A stretch of 64,000 nucleotides of DNA from CAWJLE01 sp963843645 (GCA_963843645.1 CAWJLE010000003.1:1860001-1924000), one strand, 5' to 3'; positions 25,254 through 34,794 are shown, numbered from the stretch's first letter. Program-made: numbers and translations. Notes: generated by a model from the letters alone, not told the origin.

Positions 25254-25895
25254 ATGACAGTGGCTATACGTGAGCCGCATGGGAACCCTCATGTGAGGCG
25301 GAGCAAACGAGTCGGCCGCCCGCGCAGCGCCGAATCCCACCAGGCCATTCTCAAGGCTACCCTCGAGCTGATGGCGGAGGACGGCATCCAAAGGGCGAGC
25401 ATCGAGGCCATCGCCGCCCGCGCGGGCGTCGGCAAGACGACGATCTACCGGCGCTGGTCCTCGAAAGAGGACCTGGTCGTGGAGGCGCTGAGCGAGCTAC
25501 ACCCATTGGCAAAGCTCGTCGATACGGGCAATCTCCGAGACGACCTGGTTGCCATGCTCCAGGCATTCGTGGAGATGGTGCGGACGCGCCCTGAGCTCGA
25601 GAGACTGATGTTCCGGGTACTCGGAGAAGCCAAGACCCATCCTGAGTTCCTGCAGGTCCTGCACGACCGGGTATACGCCCCGCGTCTCGAACAAATGGAT
25701 CGCTTCATGCGGCAGGCGCAGGCGCGCGGCGAAATCCGCCCAGACCTCGACGCGATCTTCGTTGGGAGTCTCATCGCCGGACCGTTCGTGTTCCATTTGC
25801 TCGTCTCCCAGATTCTGCCGACGCCCTACCCACTGGAAGATCTCCCCGAAAAGATCGTAGACACCGTGTTGTCCGCAATAGGGACACACGTGTAG
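25254..25895 (+). CDS. TetR/AcrR family transcriptional regulator
   Basis: 213 residues. The N-terminal helix-turn-helix IEAIAARAGVGKTTIYRRWS lies near residues 50-70, preceded by a basic stretch (RRSKRVGRPRS); the C-terminal 120 residues form the TetR ligand-binding bundle. Start ATG 25254 with AAGGAGG upstream. It sits at the 3' end of the efflux operon, like CecR relatives near ybhGFSR, and is the natural candidate to bind the palindrome at 20161-20183. Confidence 0.92.
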   Translation: MTVAIREPHGNPHVRRSKRVGRPRSAESHQAILKATLELMAEDGIQRASIEAIAARAGVGKTTIYRRWSSKEDLVVEALSELHPLAKLVDTGNLRDDLVAMLQAFVEMVRTRPELERLMFRVLGEAKTHPEFLQVLHDRVYAPRLEQMDRFMRQAQARGEIRPDLDAIFVGSLIAGPFVFHLLVSQILPTPYPLEDLPEKIVDTVLSAIGTHV

Positions 25896-25927
25896 CTGAA
25901 TGCGCTTCAGAGTTCGGAGGCAAACCA

Positions 25928-26560
25928 ATGGGCGCAATGGGTACGAGAGGTGACAAGGATCAGAGCATGTTCAACCGGTGGGCGCCTACATACGAGCGTT
26001 CCTGGGCGCAGCCCTTCTTGTTCGACCGTGTTCACCGCGTCGTGCTGGACCTGGTCGCCGGCGAGAGTCAGGCTGCCGAGCCGCAGCGCATTTTGGACGT
26101 CGGGTGTGGTACGGGCCGACTGCTGCGCAAGGCCGGAGCGCGCTGGCCTTCTGCGGAGCTGGTCGGCGTAGACGCATCGAAGGAGATGATCGAAGTCGCG
26201 CGCCGCTCCACGCCGGGAGCCACGTTCCACGTCGGCGTGGCAGAGTCATTACCGCTAGTCGATGCCTCGGTCGACGTGGCGCTGAGCACTGATTCCTTCC
26301 ATCACTGGAACGACCGCGCGGCAGGTGTACGCGAAGTCGCGCGAGTCCTCCGTCCCGGCGGTCGTTTCTTCCTCGCCGATATTTGGATACCGATTCCACT
26401 GGCGGCCCTCATCCGGCTTTTCGCGCCGAATAATCCGCACGCCCGGCTGAGCAATTTCCCTACTCTGCGGAGATTCTTCGCCGCGGCCGGGTTGCATGTG
26501 GAGTTGCAGCGCCGAGGACCGATGCTATCCGGGCTGGTAACCGTGGGGGTTAAGCGCTGA
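25928..26560 (+). CDS. Class I SAM-dependent methyltransferase
   Basis: 210 residues. Motif I ILDVGCGTGRLL, motif II ELVGVDASKEMI, motif III region ALSTDSFHHWND and VLRPGGRFFLADI, all typical of the UbiE/MenG-like Methyltransf_11 group. The substrate is unknown. It follows tetR by 32 bp and probably belongs to the same transcript. A Met at 25931-25940 could also start translation; ATG 25928 has GGAGG 6 nt upstream. Confidence 0.9.
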   Translation: MGAMGTRGDKDQSMFNRWAPTYERSWAQPFLFDRVHRVVLDLVAGESQAAEPQRILDVGCGTGRLLRKAGARWPSAELVGVDASKEMIEVARRSTPGATFHVGVAESLPLVDASVDVALSTDSFHHWNDRAAGVREVARVLRPGGRFFLADIWIPIPLAALIRLFAPNNPHARLSNFPTLRRFFAAAGLHVELQRRGPMLSGLVTVGVKR

Positions 26561-26728
26561 TCCAGAATCGCCTGCAGCGGCAAGCAACAGTGCCGGAACC
26601 CCTCAATGTTGCCTCGCTCCCGCCTGCCGATTCGGCTGCGAGACCTCCCCTCACTCGTCGGCGAGACCTCCGCTGCTATTCCCCAAATGGATAATGCAAA
26701 TTGCCCCAGAATTCGTCGTTTCTACCCC

Positions 26729-26757
26729 TTGACACCAAGTCAAATGCATGCTACACT
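26729..26757 (+). promoter_or_regulatory. Promoter of the GntR regulator gene
   Basis: TTGACA (26729-26734), a 17-bp spacer and TACACT (26752-26757). Transcription would begin about 26764, inside the palindrome at 26761-26775. Confidence 0.75.
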
Positions 26758-26760
26758 GTA

Positions 26761-26775
26761 GGTGTTCTGAACACC
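26761..26775. promoter_or_regulatory. Palindromic operator at the gntR start site
   Basis: GGTGTTC-T-GAACACC, perfect 7-bp arms around one base, placed 3 bp after the -10 box at the expected transcription start. This is a classic repressor position, so self-repression by the GntR protein encoded 50 bp downstream is likely. Confidence 0.65.
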
Positions 26776-26824
26776 AGATGACTAGAACTCCGATGACCCG
26801 GATTCGAGAACGAGGAGCGGTCCA

Positions 26825-27568
26825 ATGGAGCGTAAGATCCGATCCCAAACAGTAGCCGAAGCAGTCATTGAGCGAGTCCTGTCCGACATCTCGGAGGGGC
26901 GGCTCCAGGCCGAGCAGAAGCTACCGCCGCAGCGCGAGATGGCCAACCACCTGGGAGTGAGCAACTCCAGCATCCGTGAGGCCCTGCAGTCGTTGCAGAC
27001 GATGGGCGTGATCGAGATCCGCCACGGGGTGGGCGCTTTCGTGTTGGATCAGGGCCTCATCCGGCCCGTGCAGAAGCCCGGCGCGTTGTCGGCGGTTCTG
27101 ACCGCCAAGCGCATTGAGGAGCTGATGGAAGCGCGCAGCGTGGTCGAGATCGGCCTGGCGCGTATGGCGGCCGAACGCGCCTCCGATGAGCAGATCCGGG
27201 AGTTGGGCGATTGTCTGGTCGAGATGACGCGCGGACTGAGCCAGAGCGATGGGCGCCTTTACTCAGAGTTCGACGTACGCTTCCACATGCTGCTGGCCGA
27301 ATCGTCCGGCAATGCGCCCCTGTCGAATTTCGCGCAAACACTCGGCGATCCCCTCAAGTCGCTGATCGAATTCCTGCCCTATTCCAGCGCCGGTCTGCTT
27401 CACCATCGCCACATCGTTGACGCTCTCCGCAGCCACAATTCGGCCGCCGCAGGGCGTGCGATGGCGCTTTTGATGAGACACACCGCATTGCTGCTGCGAG
27501 AAAAAGGGTACCTGATCGAACCTTCGTCCACAGTATTGGAAGATTGCCTGGCGGCTGCGGAAGGGTAG
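26825..27568 (+). CDS. GntR family regulator, FadR subfamily
   Basis: 247 residues. A winged helix at 10-75 (LPPQREMANHLGVSNSSIRE, ALQSLQTMGVIEIRHGVGAF) and a C-terminal all-helical FCD domain (EARSVVEIGLARMAAERAS, DVRFHMLLAESSGNAPLSNF) with the metal-binding Asp and His residues typical of the group. Such proteins sense acids or sugars and control the genes beside them. Located upstream of, and in the same direction as, the sugar uptake operon starting at 27920. Confidence 0.93.
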   Translation: MERKIRSQTVAEAVIERVLSDISEGRLQAEQKLPPQREMANHLGVSNSSIREALQSLQTMGVIEIRHGVGAFVLDQGLIRPVQKPGALSAVLTAKRIEELMEARSVVEIGLARMAAERASDEQIRELGDCLVEMTRGLSQSDGRLYSEFDVRFHMLLAESSGNAPLSNFAQTLGDPLKSLIEFLPYSSAGLLHHRHIVDALRSHNSAAAGRAMALLMRHTALLLREKGYLIEPSSTVLEDCLAAAEG

Positions 27569-27919
27569 CAGGAACCCGGTTCACGCAGCCCCCGCCGATC
27601 GACGCCAACGCCCGGATACGAGCACCGGGTGATTGGCGACCTGTCGAATTTCCCGTAACGTACGAGTGAAGTGAAGTAGCTTCAAATAGCTACGAGCGGC
27701 TTTTCCTTGCCATGTCGGCAATCCGGCTATTGCGGAGAGCACGCTTTCTCCAACCAGGCCTACCGAAGCGGTTCTGTGTCTTTGCGTATTGGACGAATGC
27801 ATTGGAGGGCACGCACGATGCTGAGAAGGGGGTGATTGAATTCGGAGTGAGACGATGACAGTGTTCAGCCGACTATCGCTGGCCAGACGTTACCAGAAGC
27901 ACGAAAAAAGGAGACAGAC
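27569..27919. other. Intergenic region, 351 bp, before the sugar operon
   Basis: No gene seen. A half-site GTGTTC of the gntR operator occurs near 27862, but no full copy. I found no promoter with good boxes; GAACC-C-GGTTC at 27572-27582 is a short palindrome right after gntR. Confidence 0.5.
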
Positions 27920-29989
27920 GTGAACAAGACACGGAAGATGGCATATCTCGTCGCGTTGATTCTCATCACAACCTCTATGATCGTCATGACAGTCGGCAGT
28001 GTAGCGGCGCAGGCGCCCATCCCCAAAGGCCTGAAGATCGGCTACTTCGTATCCACCATGAACAACGGTTTCCACCAGGCTCACGCGACCTGGGCCAAGA
28101 AGTACGCCATGGAGAAATACGGCGCCGACCTGCAGGTCTTCGACGGGAAGGGCGACGCCGCCGTCATGGCCACCAACTTCGACCAGGCTGTGGCGCAGGG
28201 CATGGACATGGTTTCCCTTCAGATCTGGCAGGGCGAGTCCGTCCGGCCCGCAGCGAAGGAAGCCCTGGACAACAAGATGGTGATCACCACCTATTTCGAC
28301 AAGATCCCCGATGTGGCTGTTCCGCACGTCATGCCGGGCGAAGCACAGATCTCCGAAGAGATGGGTAAGATCGCCGCCGAGCAGTGGTTGAAGGCGCACC
28401 CCGACAAGCCCATCGTCTTCGTCTCCATCGGCTGGCCGGACAATGAAGGGGTCTCCACCGGCCGTACCATTCCGTTCGCGAAGGGTGTCAAGAGCGTCGC
28501 TCCGGACGCCACGGATCTGGGTTGCATGGACGGCAGCAAGGGCGCCGACGCGGCCTTCAAGGTCACCCAGGATCTGGTCCAGGCCCACCCCGACCTCAAC
28601 ATCATCTACTCCGAAGCAGCTGACCTGACCGTGGGCACCCTGCCGGCCCTGCAGCAGCTCGGCCGTGGCAAGATGGACAACGGCGTACCCCTCACCGAGA
28701 TCCTCGTGAGCGTGGACTGCCCCGAAAACGAGCTGATCAGCATCTTCGATCCCAGCTCCTCGCTCAAGATGTCCATGGGCCTCCCGCCGAAAGAGACGGC
28801 CATGGTTCGCGTCGACACGATGATGAAGGTCTACAGCGGCGAGATCAAGCAGTTGGATCCCACGGCTGAAACGATCTTCGTGCCCAACAAGCTGATCGGC
28901 TACTGGAGCCAGAAGGACGCCACCGAAGCGGTGAACTGGTACAACGACCAGTTCGGCGCCAGCATGGCGGTCCCGACGTATGGCGGCGCACCGGCAGCAG
29001 CCGCGCCCCTCAAGGAGATCTCCAAGGGCCTGAAGATCGGCTACTTCGTATCCACGCTGAACAACGGTTTCCATCAGGCTCATGCGACCTGGGCCAAGAA
29101 CTACGCCATGGAGAAATACGGCGCCGACCTGCAGGTCTTCGACGGGAAGGGCGACGCCGCCGTCATGGCCACCAACTTCGACCAGGCCGTGGCGCAGGGC
29201 ATGGACATGGTTTCCCTTCAGATCTGGCAGGGCGAGTCCGTCCGGCCCGCAGCGAAGGAAGCCCTGGACAACAAGATGGTGATCACCACCTATTTCGACA
29301 AGATCCCCGATGTGCCGGTCCCGCACGTCATGCCGGGCGAAGCACAGATCTCCGAAGAGATGGGCAAGATCGCCGCCGAGCAGTGGTTGAAGGCGCACCC
29401 CGACAAGCCCATCGTCTTCGTCTCCATCGGCTGGCCGGACAATGAAGGAGTCTCCACCGGCCGTACCATTCCGTTCGCGAAGGGTGTCAAGAGCGTCGCT
29501 CCGGACGCCACGGATCTGGGTTGCATGGACGGCAGCAAGGGCGCCGACGCGGCCTTCAAGGTCACCCAGGATCTGGTCCAGGCCCACCCCGACCTCAACA
29601 TCATCTACTCCGAAGCAGCTGACCTGACCGTGGGCACCCTGCCGGCCCTGCAGCAGCTCGGCCGTGGCAAGATGGACAACGGCGTGCCCCTCACCGAGAT
29701 CCTCGTGAGCGTGGACTGCCCCGAGAACGAGCTGATCAGCATCTTCGATCCCAGCTCTTCGCTCAAGATGTCCATGGGCCTCCCGCCGAAAGAGACGGCC
29801 ATGGTGCGCGTCGACACGATGATGAAGGTCTACACTGGCGAGATCAAGCAGCTGGATCCCACGGCCGAAACGATCTTCGTCCCCAACAAGCTGATCGGCT
29901 ACTGGAGCCAGAAGGACGCCACCGAAGCGGTGAACTGGTACAACGAGGAATTTGGCGGCCAGCATGGCGATCCCGACCTACGCGAATAG
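27920..29989 (+). CDS. Sugar ABC transporter binding protein, tandem double domain
   Basis: 689 residues: signal peptide (1-33, ending VGSVAAQA) and two nearly identical periplasmic binding domains of the ribose/galactose type (Peripla_BP_4). Domain 1 begins KGLKIGYFVSTMNNGFHQAH, domain 2 KGLKIGYFVSTLNNGFHQAH, exactly 333 residues apart, joined by a short Ala/Pro linker (GGAPAAAAPLKEIS). Normal proteins of this type have one domain (about 330 residues). Only a few substitutions separate the copies (for example AKKYAME/AKNYAME, DVAVPHV/DVPVPHV, KVYSGE/KVYTGE). The end of copy 2 is shifted by one extra G near 29957, giving the tail GGQHGDPDLRE. GGAGACAGACGTG precedes the GTG/ATG region as ribosome site. 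First gene of the sugar operon. Confidence 0.88.
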   Translation: MNKTRKMAYLVALILITTSMIVMTVGSVAAQAPIPKGLKIGYFVSTMNNGFHQAHATWAKKYAMEKYGADLQVFDGKGDAAVMATNFDQAVAQGMDMVSLQIWQGESVRPAAKEALDNKMVITTYFDKIPDVAVPHVMPGEAQISEEMGKIAAEQWLKAHPDKPIVFVSIGWPDNEGVSTGRTIPFAKGVKSVAPDATDLGCMDGSKGADAAFKVTQDLVQAHPDLNIIYSEAADLTVGTLPALQQLGRGKMDNGVPLTEILVSVDCPENELISIFDPSSSLKMSMGLPPKETAMVRVDTMMKVYSGEIKQLDPTAETIFVPNKLIGYWSQKDATEAVNWYNDQFGASMAVPTYGGAPAAAAPLKEISKGLKIGYFVSTLNNGFHQAHATWAKNYAMEKYGADLQVFDGKGDAAVMATNFDQAVAQGMDMVSLQIWQGESVRPAAKEALDNKMVITTYFDKIPDVPVPHVMPGEAQISEEMGKIAAEQWLKAHPDKPIVFVSIGWPDNEGVSTGRTIPFAKGVKSVAPDATDLGCMDGSKGADAAFKVTQDLVQAHPDLNIIYSEAADLTVGTLPALQQLGRGKMDNGVPLTEILVSVDCPENELISIFDPSSSLKMSMGLPPKETAMVRVDTMMKVYTGEIKQLDPTAETIFVPNKLIGYWSQKDATEAVNWYNEEFGGQHGDPDLRE
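28025..29984 (+). repeat. Tandem intragenic duplication, about 960 bp, 999-bp period
   Basis: Copy 1 spans about 28025-28985 and copy 2 about 29024-29984. Long blocks are identical at the DNA level, including third codon positions, so the duplication is recent, or an assembly product with polishing differences. Confidence 0.85.
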
Positions 29990-30068
29990 CACCAACCTTA
30001 GCGAGTCCGGGGAGGAGACCCCAGGGGTTTCCTCCCCCATCCGAACCGGCGGAGGAGGCGCCAAACGA

Positions 30069-31553
30069 GTGAACGACCATGTGTTGGAGATCCGGAACCT
30101 GGCCAAGGAGTTCCCTGGTGTGCGCGCCGTCGACGATGTCAGCTTCGACATCACGAGAAACACCGTACACTGCCTGGTAGGTGAGAACGGAGCGGGCAAA
30201 TCCACGCTGATCAAAATCCTCACCGGTGCATACCTGCGGACCAGCGGGACCATCCTGCTGGGCGGAAGGGAATACTCGGCACGTGATCCCAGGGAGGCCA
30301 GGGAAAAAGGCATCGCCACCTTGTTTCAGGAGCTCAACGTGGTGGATCAGCTTACCGTGGAAGAGAACCTCACCCTGGGAGTCGAGGACGTCTCGTTCGG
30401 ATTCCTCACGAAGTCCAGGAAGATCAGGAAGATGCTGGAGGTGCTCAAGAGCATCGAGCCCAGCATCGAGCCCAGGCAAAAAATGGGGAAGCTGAGCGTG
30501 GCGAAGAAACAGATCGTTGAGATCGCGAAAGCCGTCGCGTCGGAAGCGGACATCATCATCATGGACGAGCCGACGGCCGCGATCTCCGAGAACGAGATCA
30601 AGAGACTGTTCCGCATCATCAAGGCCCTGAAAGAGAAGAACGTCACAGTCATCTACATCTCTCACCGCCTGGACGAGATCTTCGAAATCGGCGACACGGT
30701 TACGGTCATGCGTGACGGCAAGCACATCGCGACCAAGCCGGTGTCGGACGTCGAAAATCGCTCTGAGCTCATCAAGATGATGATCGGGAAAGCGGTATTC
30801 GAGCAGTATGTTCCCCGCAAAACGCAGACGGAGGAGCCGCTGCTGGAAGTCAGGTGCCTTTCGAATCAGAAACTGAGCGACATTTCTTTCGCCGTGAAGC
30901 GAGGGGAGATCGTTGGCTTCTATGGGCTGGTGGGGGCCGGCAAGACCGAGCTGGCGCGTGCGATTTTCGGCGCGGACAGGTACAGCGGTGAGATCTATTT
31001 CAAGAACAGGAAGCTGGCCGCCAACCCGGCCGGAACGATCGCCGCTGGAATTGCGCTGGTACCGGAAGAGAGACGAACGCAAGGGCTCTTCCCTTGCCTC
31101 ACGATATGCGACAACATCCCTGTCATGGCCATGGCCAAAGTATCCAACCGGGGCTTCCTCGACAGCGCAAAGGAGAAAGAAGTCGCGGCCCGGTTCATTG
31201 AGAAGCTGAACATCATCACCCATAGCGCGGAGAAGGAGCTGCGCAAGCTCTCGGGCGGCAACCAGCAGAAAGTGGTCTTTTCCAAGTGCCTGTTCGCCGA
31301 TACCGATTTGCTGATTCTCGATGAGCCGACCCGCGGTATCGACGTCGGCGCCAAAAGCGAGATCTACAGCATCATCCGCCGGTTGGCGAGCGAGGGCAAG
31401 GCGGTCGTCTTCTTCTCGTCGGAGCTCCCGGAGATCCTCAACTCCTGCGACCGGATATTTCTGCTCTACGATGGGAAGCTGAAGGCGGAGATCCAGAACG
31501 GCCCTGGCGTCGACAGCGAGCACATCATCCATATTGTGACAGGAGGCGAATGA
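30069..31553 (+). CDS. Sugar ABC transporter ATPase, two ABC domains (RbsA/MglA-like)
   Basis: 494 residues. Domain 1: Walker A CLVGENGAGKSTLIKIL, signature LSVAKKQIVEIAKAV, Walker B IIIMDEPTAA. Domain 2: degenerate Walker A GFYGLVGAGKTELARAIFG, signature KLSGGNQQKVVFSKCL, Walker B LLILDEPTRGIDVG. This asymmetry is normal for CUT2 transporters of ribose, xylose and galactose. Start GTG 30069 with GGAGGAGG about 10 nt upstream. The same frame is open back to 29952 and overlaps the end of the binding-protein gene. The stop overlaps the first permease by 4 nt. Confidence 0.93.
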   Translation: MNDHVLEIRNLAKEFPGVRAVDDVSFDITRNTVHCLVGENGAGKSTLIKILTGAYLRTSGTILLGGREYSARDPREAREKGIATLFQELNVVDQLTVEENLTLGVEDVSFGFLTKSRKIRKMLEVLKSIEPSIEPRQKMGKLSVAKKQIVEIAKAVASEADIIIMDEPTAAISENEIKRLFRIIKALKEKNVTVIYISHRLDEIFEIGDTVTVMRDGKHIATKPVSDVENRSELIKMMIGKAVFEQYVPRKTQTEEPLLEVRCLSNQKLSDISFAVKRGEIVGFYGLVGAGKTELARAIFGADRYSGEIYFKNRKLAANPAGTIAAGIALVPEERRTQGLFPCLTICDNIPVMAMAKVSNRGFLDSAKEKEVAARFIEKLNIITHSAEKELRKLSGGNQQKVVFSKCLFADTDLLILDEPTRGIDVGAKSEIYSIIRRLASEGKAVVFFSSELPEILNSCDRIFLLYDGKLKAEIQNGPGVDSEHIIHIVTGGE

Positions 31554-32581
31554 CCGTGCGAACTCAGGCTCAAAGTGTGCGGCAGAAGCCGATTGGATCG
31601 CAACTGAGCAACCTGTCGTTCATCACGCTGTCGATGCTCGCAGTGTTGGTCGCGGTGTTCGCAATGGCATCGGCCGTCGTGCCTCGGTTCTTCGACATCA
31701 ACAACGTGTCGAACCTGATCGCACAGCAAGCTGACATTATCATCGTCGGCATTGGCGTAACTTTCCTGCTGATCGCAGGGTACATCGACATGTCCGTCGG
31801 CGGGATCATCTCCATGGCCGCCGTGCTTTCCGCTTACTTCTGCCAGGCGCCTTCCGCGGCGAGCTTCGATCTGGGGAGCGGACTCGGCATGAACTACGGG
31901 CTCGCCCTCATCCTGACCCTGGTGTGCTGCGTGGCCGTCGGCGCGATCAACGCCTTCTTCATCGTCAAGATGCGTATCGCCTCCATTATCGTCACCCTGG
32001 GCACGATGGCCGTTGCCCGCGGTATCGCCATGATCGTAGCCAAAGGCGCTCAGCGCAATACGGGCCTGCCGCCTGTTTTCAAGGAACTCGGCATGTTCAC
32101 CGTGGTGGGCACTATCAACCTGGCGGTGCTGATCATGTTGGTGCTCCTGATCGCTGCCCTGATCCTCGAGAAGAAAACCGTCTTCGGCCGCAGGATCTAT
32201 CTGATCGGCGCGAATCAGACGGCCGCGACGTTGTCGGGCATCAAGGTCGGGCGGGAGCTCGCGCTGCTGTACATGGGTAACGCCCTTCTGGCCGGAATCG
32301 CCGGCATCTGCATGGCGTCTAAGTTCAATTCGGGGAACTGCGCTCTGGGTACGGGCTACGAGTTCGACGCTCTGGTCATCACCGTCCTGGGAGGAACGAG
32401 CATCTTCGGCGGGTTCGGCTCGGTCGCCGGCTTGGTCATCGGGGCGTTCATTCTGGGCATCCTGAGCACGTCGGTCAACATGCTGGGGTTTCCTCCCTCG
32501 CTGCAGATGCTCGTGAGAGCAGTCGTCATCATCGCCGCCATTCTGGCCCAGCGCTTCGCCCTCGATCGGCGCAACGTATAA
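31550..32581 (+). CDS. Sugar ABC transporter permease 1 (BPD_transp_2)
   Basis: 343 residues with about eight to ten membrane helices. CUT2 permease landmarks: GVTFLLIAGYIDMSVGGIIS, ATLSGIKVGRELALLYMGN and the conserved late motif YEFDALVITVLGGTSIFGG. It overlaps the ATPase gene by 4 nt (ATGA). With the next gene it forms a heterodimeric channel, whereas many CUT2 systems use a single permease. Confidence 0.93.
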   Translation: MTVRTQAQSVRQKPIGSQLSNLSFITLSMLAVLVAVFAMASAVVPRFFDINNVSNLIAQQADIIIVGIGVTFLLIAGYIDMSVGGIISMAAVLSAYFCQAPSAASFDLGSGLGMNYGLALILTLVCCVAVGAINAFFIVKMRIASIIVTLGTMAVARGIAMIVAKGAQRNTGLPPVFKELGMFTVVGTINLAVLIMLVLLIAALILEKKTVFGRRIYLIGANQTAATLSGIKVGRELALLYMGNALLAGIAGICMASKFNSGNCALGTGYEFDALVITVLGGTSIFGGFGSVAGLVIGAFILGILSTSVNMLGFPPSLQMLVRAVVIIAAILAQRFALDRRNV

Positions 32582-32594
32582 CGACAAGGAGTAG

Positions 32595-33596
32595 ATGGCC
32601 GTGAATACCGCGCTCAGTAAGAACTCCGTGAATACGACGTTCAGCAGGATCTCCGTGAAGACGGTGGTCAGCAACGTGTACGTGATAGGCGTGCTGGGGG
32701 TCATCGTCCTCGTGTTCACGCTGATCTCGCCGAAGTTCATCGGAGTGCCAAACATCGTCAACATCATGCGGCAGGCCGTTCCGGCGATGATGGTCGGTGG
32801 TTCATTCACGCTGCTCATGATCTCGGGCAACATCGACCTGTCGGTCGGCGGCATCGTGGGTGTCGCTTCGGTGATCTACGCCATCGTGCTCAAGACCGGC
32901 ATGCCGTTCGTCTGGGCGGCCGCTGCCACCCTGGCCCTCGGGGCGCTCATTGGATTTGCAAACGGCTTCGTCGTCATGAAGCTGCGGATCGTGCCGGTCA
33001 TCGCGACGCTGGCCATGATGAACCTCTGCGTGGGTATCGGCAAGCTGTTGACGCCGCAAGGCATCGGAGTGATCAAGGGTCTCCCCGATGGCGTCGAGCG
33101 ATTCGCCCGCGACCGCTTCTTCCTGCAGATGCCTCCCGCCCTTTATGTAGCCGTGTTGATCACCGTGTTGCTCGTGATCTTCCAGCGAAAGATGGTTCTG
33201 GGCAAGTACATCGCAGCGATCGGCGGGAATCGTGTCGCGGCTGAGCTTTCCGGCGTAAACGTCGTCAAGAGCGTGTGGATCCTGTACGTCATGGTCGGGT
33301 TCTGTGCCGCTTTCGGCGGAGTGGCCCGCGCCAGTTATCTGTCCCTTGGCGACCCGGTCACCGGCATGGGCATGGAGATGGACGCGATTATCGCCGTGCT
33401 CCTGGGCGGAACGAGCTTCTTCGGGGGTGAGGGCTCCGTAGCCCGCACCATCGTGGCCGTGCTCATTCTGACCTGCCTGGCGGCCGGCATCCAGGTAGTT
33501 GGGATGCCTCCATACTGGCAGTCGCTGGTCAAGGGCGTCGTGCTCATCATCGCGCTGGTGATCGACATACTCGTCAAAGAGAAGATCGTCGAATGA
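32595..33596 (+). CDS. Sugar ABC transporter permease 2 (BPD_transp_2)
   Basis: 333 residues, same family as the preceding gene: GGSFTLLMISGNIDLSVGG, KLRIVPVIATLAMMN, AELSGVNVVKSVWILY and MEMDAIIAVLLGGTSFFGGE. Start ATG 32595 with AAGGAG 5 nt upstream, 13 bp after the first permease. Same operon. Confidence 0.93.
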   Translation: MAVNTALSKNSVNTTFSRISVKTVVSNVYVIGVLGVIVLVFTLISPKFIGVPNIVNIMRQAVPAMMVGGSFTLLMISGNIDLSVGGIVGVASVIYAIVLKTGMPFVWAAAATLALGALIGFANGFVVMKLRIVPVIATLAMMNLCVGIGKLLTPQGIGVIKGLPDGVERFARDRFFLQMPPALYVAVLITVLLVIFQRKMVLGKYIAAIGGNRVAAELSGVNVVKSVWILYVMVGFCAAFGGVARASYLSLGDPVTGMGMEMDAIIAVLLGGTSFFGGEGSVARTIVAVLILTCLAAGIQVVGMPPYWQSLVKGVVLIIALVIDILVKEKIVE

Positions 33597-33618
33597 GTTT
33601 CGAAAAGGAGAGTGCAAC

Positions 33619-34784
33619 ATGGTCAGGGATTTCTTCTACTACAACCCGGTCAAAATCGTGTTCGGCGAGGGCAAGCTGGCGGAAGCAGGCCAATACGCCC
33701 AGGTTTACGGCAAAAAGGCCGCCATCGTGACCACCGGCCACCTGTTCAAGGAGAACGGGTTGGTCGAGCGCCTGCAGAAGGTCCTGCTGGACAGCGGCGT
33801 CGAGTCGATTCACTACGGCGAGGTTAGCGCCAACCCGCTGAACACGCAGATCGACAAGGGCGCGGCGGCCGCAAAGGCTGCGGGCTGCGACATGGTAATC
33901 GGATTGGGCGGGGGCAGCGCCATCGACGCCGCCAAGGGTATGGCCATCGTGCTGGGGCACGACCGGCCGATCTGGGATTTCTGCATCGGGGACGACGTAC
34001 AGCCGATCACCGAGAAGACCTTCCCATCATCGCCATCACGACCACATCCGGGACCGGCAGCGAATGCACCCAGTGGTCGGTCATCACCAACCCCGCGACC
34101 CGCGAGAAGCCCGGCATCGGCTGCGACTACACCTTCGCCAAAGTGGCGATCGTGGATCCGGAGATCATGGCCAGTATGCCGCCCCGAATCACCGCATCCA
34201 CCGGATTCGACACGTTGGCACATGCGATCGAAGCCTACACGGCCCAACTGGAAACCCCGATCACCGACATGTACTGCGAGCAGGCGATACGCCTGGTCGG
34301 CAGGTACCTGCGACGGGCCGTCAAGAACGGCCAGGACCGGGAGGCGCGCAACGGGATGGCTTTCGCCAATTCTCTCGCGGGGATGTCCATCTCGATCGGC
34401 GTCGTGACCGTCTGTCATGGCCTGGGGCACGTCATCGGCGGACTGGCCGGATCCACACACGGCGAGACCCTGGCCGCCATGACGCCGCAGACGATGCGGT
34501 TCTCGATGAAGGCCTACCCGGACAAGTTCCGCCAAGATCGCGATGTTCCTGCGCGACGAGTGCGGCAGCCCGGACGCGTATTCCCTCGAGGACAGCGTCA
34601 GGGAAGTGGAGACGCTGATCCACGACATCGGCCTGGACGTGCCGCTCTCCAGCCAGGGTCTGAAGGAGAGGGACATCGAGCTGGCCGCCGACAACGTGAT
34701 CCGCTACATGGGCGGCTCGATCACCAACGACCCCGCCATGCCGACGCGAGAGGACCTGGTGGCCATCATCCGAAGTCGTTCTGA
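33619..34784 (+). pseudogene. Iron-containing alcohol dehydrogenase, three frameshifts
   Basis: The combined reading gives a 388-residue type III alcohol dehydrogenase. Seen in successive frames: FFYYNPVKIVFGEGKLAEAG, VIGLGGGSAIDAAKGMA, PIIAITTTSGTGSECTQWSV, FDTLAHAIEAYTA, CHGLGHVIGGLAGSTHGE (metal-binding His) and FLRDECGSPDAYS. Frame breaks lie near 34018-34025 (one base missing), 34529-34530 (extra C) and 34771-34775 (one base missing); the natural stop is TGA 34782. After these corrections the length is a whole number of codons, which favours sequence error over old decay. It would oxidise or reduce a sugar-derived alcohol or aldehyde in the pathway fed by the upstream transporter. Confidence 0.75.
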
Positions 34785-34794
34785 GAGGATTCTC

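Noticed and set aside
27890..29965. 691-codon open frame on the minus strand
   Set aside because: Exact antisense of the double binding-protein gene; its internal repetition mirrors that gene, and its residues are the His/Asp/Gly/Val-rich mix typical of GC-rich antisense frames.
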